Below, in pieces: positions 36,165-45,024 of a stretch of DNA of 64,000 nt. The notes beneath the pieces are model-generated. The model was given only the letters and a program-made list of their open reading frames with translations, had not been told where the DNA came from and made no database searches. The position numbers were made by a program, and so were the translations under genes. Position 1 is the stretch's first letter. Each line of letters opens with the position of its first letter. This DNA comes from Rubripirellula lacrimiformis (GTDB lineage: Bacteria > Planctomycetota > Planctomycetia > Pirellulales > Pirellulaceae): the NCBI RefSeq assembly GCF_007741535.1, contig NZ_CP036525.1, positions 7,254,001 through 7,318,000 of the forward strand, in the 5' to 3' direction.

Positions 36165-37727
36165 TCAGGGGCAGCCGACAGTGCGTTCGATCTGGGCCAT
36201 CGTACTGGCCAAGGCGGCTTTGCTGCGTGCGACTTGGACCTGCAGAGCCAACAGTTCGTGATAGGTGGCGATCAGGTCTGTGAAATCGGCTCGCTTGCCT
36301 TGGTAGTCCGCGATCACGATTTCCAGAGTCTGCTCGGTGCGCGGGATCAAGCGATTGCGAAAGAGTTCCAGCTGCTCGACCGCAGCATCCGCGGCGGCGA
36401 CTTGACGCCGCAATGTCCCACGCAGTTTGTCCTGTTCCGCTTCGCGGCGAAGCGTGGTGCTGGAACGGTTGTGCGCCGCTTCGCGAATCCCTGCGTTGAT
36501 TTTGTCTCGCCAGACTGGCAACGTGATGCCAACGGTAAAATTGATGTTGTCGTGGCCGTTGGCGACGGGACTGATCACATTGGTATCGTCGTCAACAATC
36601 GAATAGCCCAGGCCAAGTTGAAAGTCCGGGTACTGCTGCAAACACGCCAGCGATTCCTTGGCTCGATCCCGAGCGATCTCGGCGGCCAAGCCCTGCAGCG
36701 TTGGATTGCACGCTTCGGCTTGGGCAACCAATTCATCCAGCCTCGGTGAGGCCTCGGTGAGGATCAGTTCGTCGACAGCGATCGACATCCAATCCAGCGG
36801 CTGACGAACGAGCGCACCAAGATCCGCTCGCGCTTGCTCTTTCTGAAGTCTCAGCGAGATCATCTGCTCGGCAAGACGGTCGCCTTCTAGCTGCGCACGC
36901 AGAATGTCTTGCTGGCTGCCACCGGTTCGATATCGAGCCTCGGCGACTTCAATCAAATCGTCGACAAGCGCGCCATTTTCATCCACGATCTGAACCAATT
37001 CTTCGGCTAGCCACAACTGATAGTAGGCCAAGCGAACCGCTTCGGTGATCTCCAGTTCCGCACGCGCGCTTTCCGCGATGGCAACCTGCACCTCTCGCGA
37101 TGCCACGCTTCCTCTTGCATTCAGTTTGGCGGGCCAGGGAACTTTTTGAGTCAAAGCGAACTGGTGACCGATCCGGCCTCCGGCGGTTTGCAAGGCTTGG
37201 TCTTGGATCGGCCAAAACGTATTGCCCAAGGTAGGATCGTCCAGCGCCGTCACTTGCGGGATGCGATGCTGGGCGGCGGCGACTCTTTGACGCGCTGCGG
37301 CGACCGTGGGGTGCGTGGCCAACGCACGAGCCACCAGATCGGAAAGCGAGACCGGGACTGGCGTCGAACGCGAGTCCACCAAGACGGGAGCGATCGATTC
37401 TTCGTCAACGCCTGGGATGACTTGGATCGCTTGGTCGTTTGCCGCGGGTAAGTCGGTTGCTGCCGCGATCTCGTTAGGATTCTTGGCGACTTGCTCGGCA
37501 TTCCCGTTCTGGGCAATCTGGAAACTGGCCAGCGCAGTTTGCGAATCCGGGGACGACGCAGCGGCGATGCTTGCGGATCCCGCGGGCGTTGCGGCCGCTG
37601 GTCTGCCGACGTCCGCGACGCGAAGGCCGCTCGATTGGCAGCCCGGCAAAGCGAAAACGCAGCCCAGCAACAAATGTCGTTGCCAGCGTCGTCTTCGATT
37701 CGGATTGATTCTTCCGAATTTGTCCAT
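36165..37727 (-). CDS. TolC/CusC-family outer-membrane efflux protein
   Basis: A 520-residue protein. The ATG at 37727 begins a signal sequence with a lipobox-like end (HLLLGCVFALPGCQSSG), so it may be a lipoprotein like CusC. About 95 Ala/Asp-rich residues follow before the OEP domain, which starts near VPVSLSDLVARALATHPTVAAARQR. The two OEP repeats are visible, with long coiled-coil segments (YYQLWLAEELVQIVDENGALVDDLIEVAEARYRTG; QLELFRNRLIPRTEQTLEIVIADYQG). It would form the outer-membrane channel of a tripartite efflux system. It is encoded upstream of copA and shares a CsoR-like operator. No adaptor or RND pump is adjacent; the cluster at 51942-56942 lacks a TolC gene and could be its partner. 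Confidence 0.9.
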   Translation of the reverse strand: MDKFGRINPNRRRRWQRHLLLGCVFALPGCQSSGLRVADVGRPAAATPAGSASIAAASSPDSQTALASFQIAQNGNAEQVAKNPNEIAAATDLPAANDQAIQVIPGVDEESIAPVLVDSRSTPVPVSLSDLVARALATHPTVAAARQRVAAAQHRIPQVTALDDPTLGNTFWPIQDQALQTAGGRIGHQFALTQKVPWPAKLNARGSVASREVQVAIAESARAELEITEAVRLAYYQLWLAEELVQIVDENGALVDDLIEVAEARYRTGGSQQDILRAQLEGDRLAEQMISLRLQKEQARADLGALVRQPLDWMSIAVDELILTEASPRLDELVAQAEACNPTLQGLAAEIARDRAKESLACLQQYPDFQLGLGYSIVDDDTNVISPVANGHDNINFTVGITLPVWRDKINAGIREAAHNRSSTTLRREAEQDKLRGTLRRQVAAADAAVEQLELFRNRLIPRTEQTLEIVIADYQGKRADFTDLIATYHELLALQVQVARSKAALASTMAQIERTVGCP

Positions 37728-37800
37728 GCGATCTGCGCCCGTTGTATCGACCGTTACGAAAGTTCCTCTAAGGCACTTTTCGGCATGCGGCGATACGATG

Positions 37801-37819
37801 GATACCTCAAAGGGGTATC
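37801..37819 (-). promoter_or_regulatory. candidate CsoR operator upstream of the TolC-like gene
   Basis: Inverted repeat GATACC-N7-GGTATC, 73 bp before the ATG at 37727. The core ATACC-N7-GGTAT (37802-37818) matches the site upstream of copA in half-site sequence and in spacing. It therefore probably places this outer-membrane gene under CsoR control. Confidence 0.65.
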
Positions 37820-37990
37820 TTTCACCCTGCTTCCCCCATCGAACTTCCGAACAATCCGCATCGCCGTCAAATCTTGACTGATCGATACCGACGCATCGGG
37901 AGTGTTGAACGCGGCTCAAGGGGGGGGGGCAGAGAGATGATGAACACGCGGCCGGACAGCGGCGTAGCGATGATCCAGCGCAGGGAAACG

Positions 37991-38164
37991 CTACTTCGAC
38001 GCCTTCAGCGCAACCGCCTCGGCCTCTAGTTTCGCTATTTCGTCCTCCAACTGCTTCAGTTCATCCAGGTCATCGGCCTGTTCGCGGGATCCGGCTAGCC
38101 GCGGTCGCAGGGTTTGCAGTTTCTTGTTAATAACGTCAAGTCGTTTCTTAGCTTTCTTGTCCAC
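37991..38164 (-). CDS. 57-residue charged coiled-coil protein
   Basis: A short frame starting at the GTG at 38164 (read as Met): MDKKAKKRLDVINKKLQTLR, then a Gln/Asp-rich middle and a heptad-like C-terminus LEDEIAKLEAEAVALKASK. An in-frame TGA two codons upstream of the GTG rules out an upstream start. Nearly the whole chain is predicted helix with a basic N-terminal half and an acidic C-terminal half. I believe similar small KKAKKR-type proteins are common in planctomycetes, but no function is known to me. It lies 42 bp downstream of the MlaFE-like gene, same strand, and may be co-transcribed with it. Clear coding pattern; role unknown. Confidence 0.75.
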   Translation of the reverse strand: MDKKAKKRLDVINKKLQTLRPRLAGSREQADDLDELKQLEDEIAKLEAEAVALKASK

Positions 38165-38206
38165 GGATCAGCGAGGCCTTTGGGGGAAATCGAACGGTTG
38201 GGCAAC

Positions 38207-39781
38207 CTAGAACTCGAACAACGCGATGATGAAATGAACGACCAACACAAACAGGGTCGTCCAAAGCACGGTTGATGTGATCGCGTTGCTGACATCACCA
38301 GCGGAATGCTTCGGTGACGCCCCACGATAGTAACCGATCGTACCGGTTCCTACACCGCAGGTAAGGTTCTTCAACATCACCCACCCCCAACCTTTCGGCC
38401 AGGTGGAATCACCAAGGTGGCGAAAAAAGTGTTGCTCCCAGAAATGCGACCCGATATCGGGATGCGTGTTCACGAAGGTCGCCAACGAAATCCACTGGGC
38501 CGCGGTGAACGCCAACCATTCCAATACCGGTGTCGCGACCAGGAACGCCATCACGACGCAGGCCAGCAAATAGACCTGGGGCCTGACCCCCAACGTCCGC
38601 AGCGCATCGATCTGTCCGCCATACTGTTTAACGCCAACATCGGCTGCGACCGCCGCACCGCAGCGAGCGGCGATCAGCGTCGTCGCCAAAATCGGAACCA
38701 ACACGCGGTACAGCGCAAATCCAATCGACGACAACAGTTCGTCGATCAGCAGCGGTTGGGTGTATAGCCGAAAGGGCAGAAAGCGAAATGTAAAATAGGT
38801 GGTTGTGAATCCCACAATCAGCCCGGCCAAAATCAAATAGGCCCATGCCGACGGGCCACCCACCAAACGCAAGTAGTGCAAAAAGAAACGGATACCCCAA
38901 CGCGGACGAGGAAACAACGGCAACCCATCAAAGGGCAACCGCACCGCTGCGATCAAGGCGGATCCAGTCGCGGTCACAAACCGGTCAATCCCGGCCAATG
39001 ACGACGCGGCGATCGTTGTATCCGGTGTCGTGATCGGCTCGGTTGCCACCGGTTTCATCCGATCCGGAATCTGAGACCAATCTTCCCGTGCAATCGAAAC
39101 CAAACGTTTTTCGGCACTGTCCAACAACAGCACTTCGTCGGCGATCGGCAGCAGCGTTTCATAGTCGTGTGTGACGACAACACTGGTGCGTTGGTGACGT
39201 TGTTGTGTTTGCCGAATCAGTTCGGCAACCTTCCGGCCGCTGGCGGCATCCAACCCTGACGTCGGTTCGTCATACAGAAGGATGTCAGGATCCGATGCCA
39301 ACGTCCGCGCGATCGCCAATCGTTGCTTCTGTCCCCCGCTTAGCTGAGCAACATGCCGATTGCTGGGCACCCCCAACTCTTCCAGCCATTGCCGGGCATC
39401 TTGCGATACCGGCGCCCCTGGATCGCTTCGGTGGTCGATCCCAAACTGAACATTCGCCAGCGGCGACAGTTCGTCGAACAACGCGAACTGCTGAAAAACG
39501 ATCCCGACACGGGGGACACGGCCTGGTTCACTTTTCGATTGTCCGAGCTGGATTTGGCCCTGCCAAGACAACGTTTCACCATCGCGAGGAATCAACCCCG
39601 CCAACACTCGCAACAACACCGACTTGCCCGCGCCGCTGCCGCCGACAATCACGGTGATTTTCCCACCGGGGATGGTGACCGTCGTGTCGCCCAACAACGA
39701 TTGACGACCGGCCTGAATATTCAGGTCGGTCAACTGCAACGGAGATTGATCCGATGAAACAATGGGTTCAGCGTTTGGCAT
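38207..39781 (-). CDS. fused ABC transporter: MlaF-like ATPase + MlaE-like permease
   Basis: A 524-residue protein. Residues 1-235 are an ABC ATPase with Walker A GGSGAGKS, signature LSGGQKQRLAIA, Walker B ILLYDEPTSGLD and the H-loop VVTHDYE. Residues about 275-524 are a MlaE-type permease with several membrane helices (YLILAGLIVGFTTTYFTF, VLVPILATTLIAARCGAAVAADVG, and a last helix ending the chain). MlaE and MlaF are separate proteins in most bacteria; here they are one chain. In Mla systems the complex moves phospholipids between membranes using an MCE protein. The gene lies 6 bp after the MCE-like gene at 39788, so the two are one operon. Confidence 0.9.
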   Translation of the reverse strand: MPNAEPIVSSDQSPLQLTDLNIQAGRQSLLGDTTVTIPGGKITVIVGGSGAGKSVLLRVLAGLIPRDGETLSWQGQIQLGQSKSEPGRVPRVGIVFQQFALFDELSPLANVQFGIDHRSDPGAPVSQDARQWLEELGVPSNRHVAQLSGGQKQRLAIARTLASDPDILLYDEPTSGLDAASGRKVAELIRQTQQRHQRTSVVVTHDYETLLPIADEVLLLDSAEKRLVSIAREDWSQIPDRMKPVATEPITTPDTTIAASSLAGIDRFVTATGSALIAAVRLPFDGLPLFPRPRWGIRFFLHYLRLVGGPSAWAYLILAGLIVGFTTTYFTFRFLPFRLYTQPLLIDELLSSIGFALYRVLVPILATTLIAARCGAAVAADVGVKQYGGQIDALRTLGVRPQVYLLACVVMAFLVATPVLEWLAFTAAQWISLATFVNTHPDIGSHFWEQHFFRHLGDSTWPKGWGWVMLKNLTCGVGTGTIGYYRGASPKHSAGDVSNAITSTVLWTTLFVLVVHFIIALFEF

Positions 39782-39787
39782 CGTGCG

Positions 39788-41107
39788 TCAGTTCTTGGGG
39801 TCGGCCAAATGGACAATCGGGTACGGCATCGTTTCCGTAGCCATCGTGATCCGCGGCGGGTCGGTCGTCGCGTCAGCGTCCGATGGTGAAACCGCGCGGG
39901 CCACGATCCAACGGCGATCTTTTCCCAAGATTTGGTTTCGCAAGACGCGAGCAAAATTGGGATTGATTCCGCCTTCGCGAGTCCCGAACAAATCGTCACC
40001 GATCTGGCGTGCGACAGGTTCCAATCGATCGCTGGTCAAATCGAATGCGGATCGCGCTTCGTCGCCCGTCCAGATTTCAGTCCACACCATTCGCAGTTGC
40101 TGGTTTTCAACAAACGTTTCCTTCAGGATCGTTCGCACCAGATCACGGGTTTCGGGATCGGCCGCGATCTGGCCAGCCACTTCGGACAGTTCGGAACGGA
40201 TGTTGGGATTCCCCGCCACGTCGATCACGATCTGTTGCACCGCGTCCGCGATTTCGTCCATGTGAGATTCGAATACCGGGACCGCCTGTTCTTGGACGAA
40301 TCGATCCCACTCTTCTTGCAACAGATCTTTTTTCGGTAGCGGCGACCGATCATAAACCGCTCTCCAACCGAAACGCCACAACGATGCTTTGTCCCACAGT
40401 TCGCGACCGATTGCTTCGGCCTGCGGTTCGCCATGCTTTCGCACGATGGGTAAAATTTCGCGTCGCGCCATCGGGATCAAACGATCTTCCAGGACCTGAT
40501 CATTCCACCGTCCTAGCAGCGAATCGACCTCGTCGCGATGGCGCCCGACCGACAACCGAAACTCGTCCTCGATGACCGGCAACGAGGCTTGCAGGCTGCG
40601 CTGCACCAACGGCAGGTACGCTGCCGTCAATTGGTCGCCATGCTGGGCCATCGCCACCTTGATTCGGTCGATCATTTTTTGACGTTGCTGATCGGGCAAC
40701 ATCACCGCAATCACATCCTCTAGCCGGCCGCTGCTGCGATACAGTTCCAACCGACAAGCCGATGGCGGGATGTCACGAGAATTCCAAGCGATGGCGACGG
40801 TCGCCGCCGAATCGGCAGACGTTCCGGTATCGCCAGCCACGGAATCCGATTCGACGTATCCGATTTGCGACCATCCGCCTTCCGCGTCCTGATAGAAAAC
40901 GGGGTCATGAACCTTCAATTGGCCGGTTGGATCTGCCGCGATCACGTGATCCTGCGCCCCCAACCAGTGCATTGCCATGGTCTTTGCGATCGGCGCAGAC
41001 GACGACCCTTGGTCGGATTTCAATCCCCAACCGGCCATTGCCAAGACGGCTGCCCAAAACAGCGTCCCCGTTCCGCGGGCGATATTGCGACGCATTCCTG
41101 GTTTCAT
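39788..41107 (-). CDS. membrane-anchored protein, possible diverged MCE (MlaD-like) partner
   Basis: A 439-residue protein. The ATG at 41107 gives an N-terminal anchor (TGTLFWAAVLAMAGWGL). Residues about 55-85 (LKVHDPVFYQDAEGGWSQIGYVES) resemble the opening strands of an MCE domain. The remaining 330 residues are mostly charged helix (for example residues 180-400), which could form a long tunnel-like or stalk structure. No other family is recognised. The 6-bp spacing to the fused MlaFE-like transporter, and the expected position of an MCE gene there, support a role as its periplasmic subunit. The MCE similarity itself is weak. Confidence 0.6.
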   Translation of the reverse strand: MKPGMRRNIARGTGTLFWAAVLAMAGWGLKSDQGSSSAPIAKTMAMHWLGAQDHVIAADPTGQLKVHDPVFYQDAEGGWSQIGYVESDSVAGDTGTSADSAATVAIAWNSRDIPPSACRLELYRSSGRLEDVIAVMLPDQQRQKMIDRIKVAMAQHGDQLTAAYLPLVQRSLQASLPVIEDEFRLSVGRHRDEVDSLLGRWNDQVLEDRLIPMARREILPIVRKHGEPQAEAIGRELWDKASLWRFGWRAVYDRSPLPKKDLLQEEWDRFVQEQAVPVFESHMDEIADAVQQIVIDVAGNPNIRSELSEVAGQIAADPETRDLVRTILKETFVENQQLRMVWTEIWTGDEARSAFDLTSDRLEPVARQIGDDLFGTREGGINPNFARVLRNQILGKDRRWIVARAVSPSDADATTDPPRITMATETMPYPIVHLADPKN

Positions 41108-41366
41108 CGTTGCTTTCGTAAAAAGTAGATTGATGCCGCCGTCCTGGTGGCTCCGCGATTGGGTCGTCCCGAGTATTCTACGCAGGAAGACAGACTGATC
41201 GGGCAAAACCCGTTCGCCGCTGGTGCGCTTGCACCGATTGAACTTGCGACCCGCGGCGAATGCCCAAACGGCCGACACGCCGAATGGATCCTGACGACCT
41301 GCTTCACCCCACTTTTGACACGGCACCGATGCCGTGCGATTTGCCTTTCCCCGAGGATCCGCCTCT

Positions 41367-42377
41367 ATGAAACCCTATTTCCTGGGCATTCTAACGCTCG
41401 TTTCGATTTGCCAGTACCAGTTTGCCCATGCCCAAACCGAGGTCCAACCCGTTCGCATGGGATGCGGGATCATGACGTTTGATACCGTGCCGGGATGGGG
41501 ACTTCGTCCCGACGGAAACTCCGCAGTCGGGTCGACTCACGGCGGCGTCGTGATCGACAAAGCGGGCAATATTTTCTTCAGTGCCAAAGAAGGCGTGTTC
41601 GTATTTTCGCCCGACGGAAAGGTGATTCAGTCGTACTTGGGCAAAGAATATGCCAACATGCACGACATTGAAATTCGATCCGAAGAGGACGGTGAATTCA
41701 TCTACGGCGCCCGCAATGTCGATGCCGAGGGAGTCAAATTCAATGCTCATTCGGGCGAGATCGTGTTGCACCTGGGCGTCCCCGAAGAATCCGGACTGAA
41801 GGGAAAGATCCAACTGAAACCGACCGCCATCACCGTAGCCCCCAATGGCGACATTTTCTTGTCCAACGGATACGCCAGCAACCATATTTTCAAATACGAC
41901 AAGACGGGAAAGTATTTGATGCACTTTGGCGAAAAGGGCAACGGCATGAAGCAGTTCAATACTGCGCACGGGATGACAGTGGACACCCGTTATGACCCGC
42001 CACGACTGCTGATCTGTGACCGCAACCACGAACCCAAAGGTCGATTGCTGCACTACACACTGGACGGCGAATTCATCGAAGAAATCATCACCGGATTGGG
42101 CATGCCGACGTCCGCATCCATCCAAGGTGACTACGTCTCGGTTCCCGATCTCCGTGGTCGTCTGGTGATCTTGGACAAGACCAACACGATCATGTCGGTG
42201 CTTGGTTACAACCCGGACATCGCACGCGGACGCCAATTCAACATTCCACAATCGGAATGGGTCGAGGGCATTTTCAACGGCACTCACGGATCCTTCTGGG
42301 ACGCCGATGGCAACCTTTACGTCCAGGACTGGAACGTCGACGGACGCATCAGGAAATTGGTGCGGGTGAAACCGTAG
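41367..42377 (+). CDS. exported NHL-type beta-propeller protein
   Basis: A 336-residue protein with a signal peptide (MKPYFLGILTLVSICQYQFAHA); an in-frame ATG 11 codons upstream is less likely. Repeated blades show HGGVVIDKAGNIFFSAKEGVFVFSPDGK, AITVAPNGDIFLSNGYASNHIFKYDKTG and GSFWDADGNLYVQDWNVDGRIRKL, the pattern of NHL/6-bladed propellers. Proteins of this kind are often annotated as peptidylglycine-lyase-like or simply NHL. No catalytic assignment is made. It diverges from the MCE-like gene across 259 bp and ends 3 bp from the stop of the sulfatase on the other strand. Confidence 0.85.
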   Translation: MKPYFLGILTLVSICQYQFAHAQTEVQPVRMGCGIMTFDTVPGWGLRPDGNSAVGSTHGGVVIDKAGNIFFSAKEGVFVFSPDGKVIQSYLGKEYANMHDIEIRSEEDGEFIYGARNVDAEGVKFNAHSGEIVLHLGVPEESGLKGKIQLKPTAITVAPNGDIFLSNGYASNHIFKYDKTGKYLMHFGEKGNGMKQFNTAHGMTVDTRYDPPRLLICDRNHEPKGRLLHYTLDGEFIEEIITGLGMPTSASIQGDYVSVPDLRGRLVILDKTNTIMSVLGYNPDIARGRQFNIPQSEWVEGIFNGTHGSFWDADGNLYVQDWNVDGRIRKLVRVKP

Positions 42378-42380
42378 CCT

Positions 42381-43850
42381 TTACTGGACCAGCGATTTCA
42401 GCGCCGAGGAAATTTCCGACGACTCCATGTGCGGGTCGGTGGAAGCTTGGGCATAGGCCACCATCGCTTGGGCCAACCGTTGCAGGTCTGCGGCATGCTC
42501 TGGATCGCCGGCATGGTTGATCAATTCGTCTGGGTCCGATTTCAAATCGAACAGCCAGGGCACATCGGCAACCGAGACCACTAGTTTGTATTGGTCACTG
42601 ACCGCCGCCAACCAACCGGGCTTGCTGCCAGCGGATCGAAGAAAGGTGACGTCATCCCAGGATGGTTGGTCCGCATTGCCCACCAACAATGCCGATGCGT
42701 CCCGCCCTTCGATTCCATCGGGCGAATCCATTTCCATCAACGACAAGATGGTGGGTGCAAAGTCGACCGTGCCCAGTGCTTGGTCGATACGCTTGCCAGC
42801 GGGAATTTTCCCTGGGGCCGCGATGATCATCGGAATCTTCGCACTGCCTTCGTATGGGTTCCCCTTGTTCAGCCGTCCGTGTTCATAACACAGGTCGCCG
42901 TGATCGGAAGTGAACACCACGATCGTGCGATCCGTCAGATTCAATTCGTCGATCAGCGCCAAGATCCGTCCCACGTTGTCGTCGATGCATCGCACCATGC
43001 CGAAATACAGTGACATCTGGTCGGCGCGAAACGAAAGCTTCGCGTTCTTGGCCCCCGACCCGATGTACTTGGGAAGCGGGTATTCGGTCTGGAACGTTGC
43101 CGGTGGTCGAATGGGAGTGTTTTCGAACATCTGGTCATAGGGAGCCCTGACCGCATTGGGCCCGTGCGGATCCGGCAAACTGAGGTGATAACAGAATGGT
43201 TCACCGGCGTGCTTGCGGATAAAATCCATCGCCCGGTTCGACAACCAATCGGTAGAGAACGATTCTTGGTCGGCGCCGGCCAGTGAATAACTGGGGTCGC
43301 CCTGTTTGCTGCGGGCGGCAACGCGGGGCCCATCGGCGGTCAGTTCGAACTTCTTCCAGTGACCGCGATTGAACATGAATCGGTTGTCAGTGAACCCAAA
43401 CTTTCGTTTCGGCTGCCACTGTGGTTTCCCCGCACCGTCCAGGTGCCATTTGCCCGCGTAGCCGGTTGAATATCCCTGCCGACGAAGCACTTCGGCGAAG
43501 GTGACGATATCGCCCGAAAGCGGACGGTCGTTTTGCCAACTGCCCGTGTTCTGTGGATAGCGTCCCGAGAAAAACGCGGCTCTTGATGGCGTGCATACAG
43601 GACTGGTTGCGTAGTACGAGGTGCAGATCGCACCGCGTTGGGCAATCGAATCGATCGCCGGCGTTTCAACCACCGCGTCTTTGCCCCAGACGAACGCTTG
43701 CTGGTCCGCCAAGGTCTGGCGATAGCAACCCAGCGTTCGAAAATTATGCTCGTCCGTCTGGATAATCAAAAGGTTCGGCGGGGGAGTCCCGGCGGCGCCC
43801 GCGGTCACCGAAACCACCAACAGAAACGCAGTGGAAAGAATCTTGGTCAT
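42381..43850 (-). CDS. secreted S1-type sulfatase
   Basis: A 489-residue protein with a signal peptide (MTKILSTAFLLVVSVTAGAAG) from the ATG at 43850. PNLLIIQTDEHNFRTLGCY provides the first metal site (Asp-Glu rather than the usual Asp-Asp). SPVCTPSR carries the formylglycine motif (Cys86). GYSTGYAGKWHLDG, FCYHLSLPDPHGPN and VVFTSDHGDLCYEHGRLNKGNPYEGSAKIPMI are typical of formylglycine sulfatases. It should cleave sulfate esters of extracellular polysaccharide. The maturase is not in the window. It differs in type from the sulfatase at 29187. It converges on the NHL gene with only 3 bp between them, so there is no room for a separate terminator. Confidence 0.92.
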   Translation of the reverse strand: MTKILSTAFLLVVSVTAGAAGTPPPNLLIIQTDEHNFRTLGCYRQTLADQQAFVWGKDAVVETPAIDSIAQRGAICTSYYATSPVCTPSRAAFFSGRYPQNTGSWQNDRPLSGDIVTFAEVLRRQGYSTGYAGKWHLDGAGKPQWQPKRKFGFTDNRFMFNRGHWKKFELTADGPRVAARSKQGDPSYSLAGADQESFSTDWLSNRAMDFIRKHAGEPFCYHLSLPDPHGPNAVRAPYDQMFENTPIRPPATFQTEYPLPKYIGSGAKNAKLSFRADQMSLYFGMVRCIDDNVGRILALIDELNLTDRTIVVFTSDHGDLCYEHGRLNKGNPYEGSAKIPMIIAAPGKIPAGKRIDQALGTVDFAPTILSLMEMDSPDGIEGRDASALLVGNADQPSWDDVTFLRSAGSKPGWLAAVSDQYKLVVSVADVPWLFDLKSDPDELINHAGDPEHAADLQRLAQAMVAYAQASTDPHMESSEISSALKSLVQ

Positions 43851-43963
43851 GGGACATCCATCAATGCACGAGAGAAAAACGAAACCTTCTGTCACGGTCA
43901 ACCACATTGGCGGCACGACCCCTTGCCGAACATCACGTCCAACATCAGGCCAACCAACCGCGA

Positions 43964-44821
43964 TTACTTACCACCGGCGGATTCCAGCAGAGCCATCACC
44001 TTTTTCCACCCCAACGACTTTGCCAAACGCATCGCCGTCATGCCGTTGCCAGCAACCGCATTCGGATCGGCGCCGTGTTTCAGCATCACAGCCACTCCTT
44101 TGGCGCTGCCAGCCAACGCCAACTGATGCAAAAACGTGAATCCACGATCATCGGTCGCGGTCAGAAAGCTGGGATCTTCCTTCAACGATCCAGCCAGCGA
44201 ATCGCCCATGTTCTCTGACATCGGGTGTTCGAACTTACTGACTTCGGAAACCGTTTGGGGGATCTGCTTGGCTGGGAAGAATCGACTTAACATCCCAGAT
44301 TTAACGGGAGCTGCACCGATGGAATCCGGCGGCACCAATCGCACCATGGTGGGGTCACCAAAATCCAGTCCCCACGCGGCATCATGCTGTTTGCGTTCTT
44401 TGCCGCCCATTCGCGACCGCAACAACTGGACGGTATAGCCGCCGTAGACTTGGTTGGCGATCGCGTACATCCAATCGGAAACTTGTCCGGGTTTGACTTT
44501 CACATCGTCCCCTTCCGAAACGGACTGCAGCCAACCGGGCGAATTGATCAAGGTTCCAGTCACATGCTGGCCATCAAACTGCACATCACTGATCCACATG
44601 TGTTCGACCGACGGATCGTCGCCGTGATCGATCTCCGGCGGATCACGAAACATGACTTTCACGCAAGCCATGTCCAAGCCAGGAATGATGCGGCGATACT
44701 CCCAAGCCAGCTCACGCCAAAAATACCGAAATGTCTGGCGTGCCCGCTTCCAGGCGGCTTCCATTTCAGCATCGTCATCGGGATTCAGAAAAATGGGCGG
44801 GTCGTTGGATTCAGCATTCAT
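43964..44821 (-). CDS. DUF2314 protein with C-terminal ankyrin repeats
   Basis: A 285-residue cytoplasmic protein without signal. Residues about 15-170 match DUF2314 (ARQTFRYFWRELAWEYRRI, VEHMWISDVQFDGQHVTG, VSDWMYAIANQVYGGYTVQLLRSR). Residues about 215-283 contain ankyrin-type repeats (RGFTFLHQLALAGSAKGVAVMLKHGADPNAVAGNGMTAMRLA). DUF2314 is found in bacterial housekeeping-like and anti-toxin-like contexts with no firm function; the ankyrin repeats imply protein binding. It lies 113 bp upstream of the sulfatase, same strand, but the two need not be related. It is divergent from the HlyD-like gene. Confidence 0.85.
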   Translation of the reverse strand: MNAESNDPPIFLNPDDDAEMEAAWKRARQTFRYFWRELAWEYRRIIPGLDMACVKVMFRDPPEIDHGDDPSVEHMWISDVQFDGQHVTGTLINSPGWLQSVSEGDDVKVKPGQVSDWMYAIANQVYGGYTVQLLRSRMGGKERKQHDAAWGLDFGDPTMVRLVPPDSIGAAPVKSGMLSRFFPAKQIPQTVSEVSKFEHPMSENMGDSLAGSLKEDPSFLTATDDRGFTFLHQLALAGSAKGVAVMLKHGADPNAVAGNGMTAMRLAKSLGWKKVMALLESAGGK

Positions 44822-45024
44822 GGCTTCATATTAATGGGCCGAAGGCGTGCCGGGGGACCGCTAGCCCCACCATTTGAATAGATTTCGCACGCCCAACTGA
44901 AATGAACTAAACTGGGCCTCAAATTCCTGTGCCCGACAATGACGACATTGGCGGGGTTGATTGGCCCCTCGGGGTCGTGTCCATCGATGATGGGACGCGG
45001 CCAAACTCTTTCTGCACTGAGCTC

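Noticed and set aside
41391-42287. Minus-strand open frame of 298 codons opposite the NHL gene
   Set aside because: The plus-strand frame has clear propeller repeats and a signal peptide; the antisense frame has no family features.
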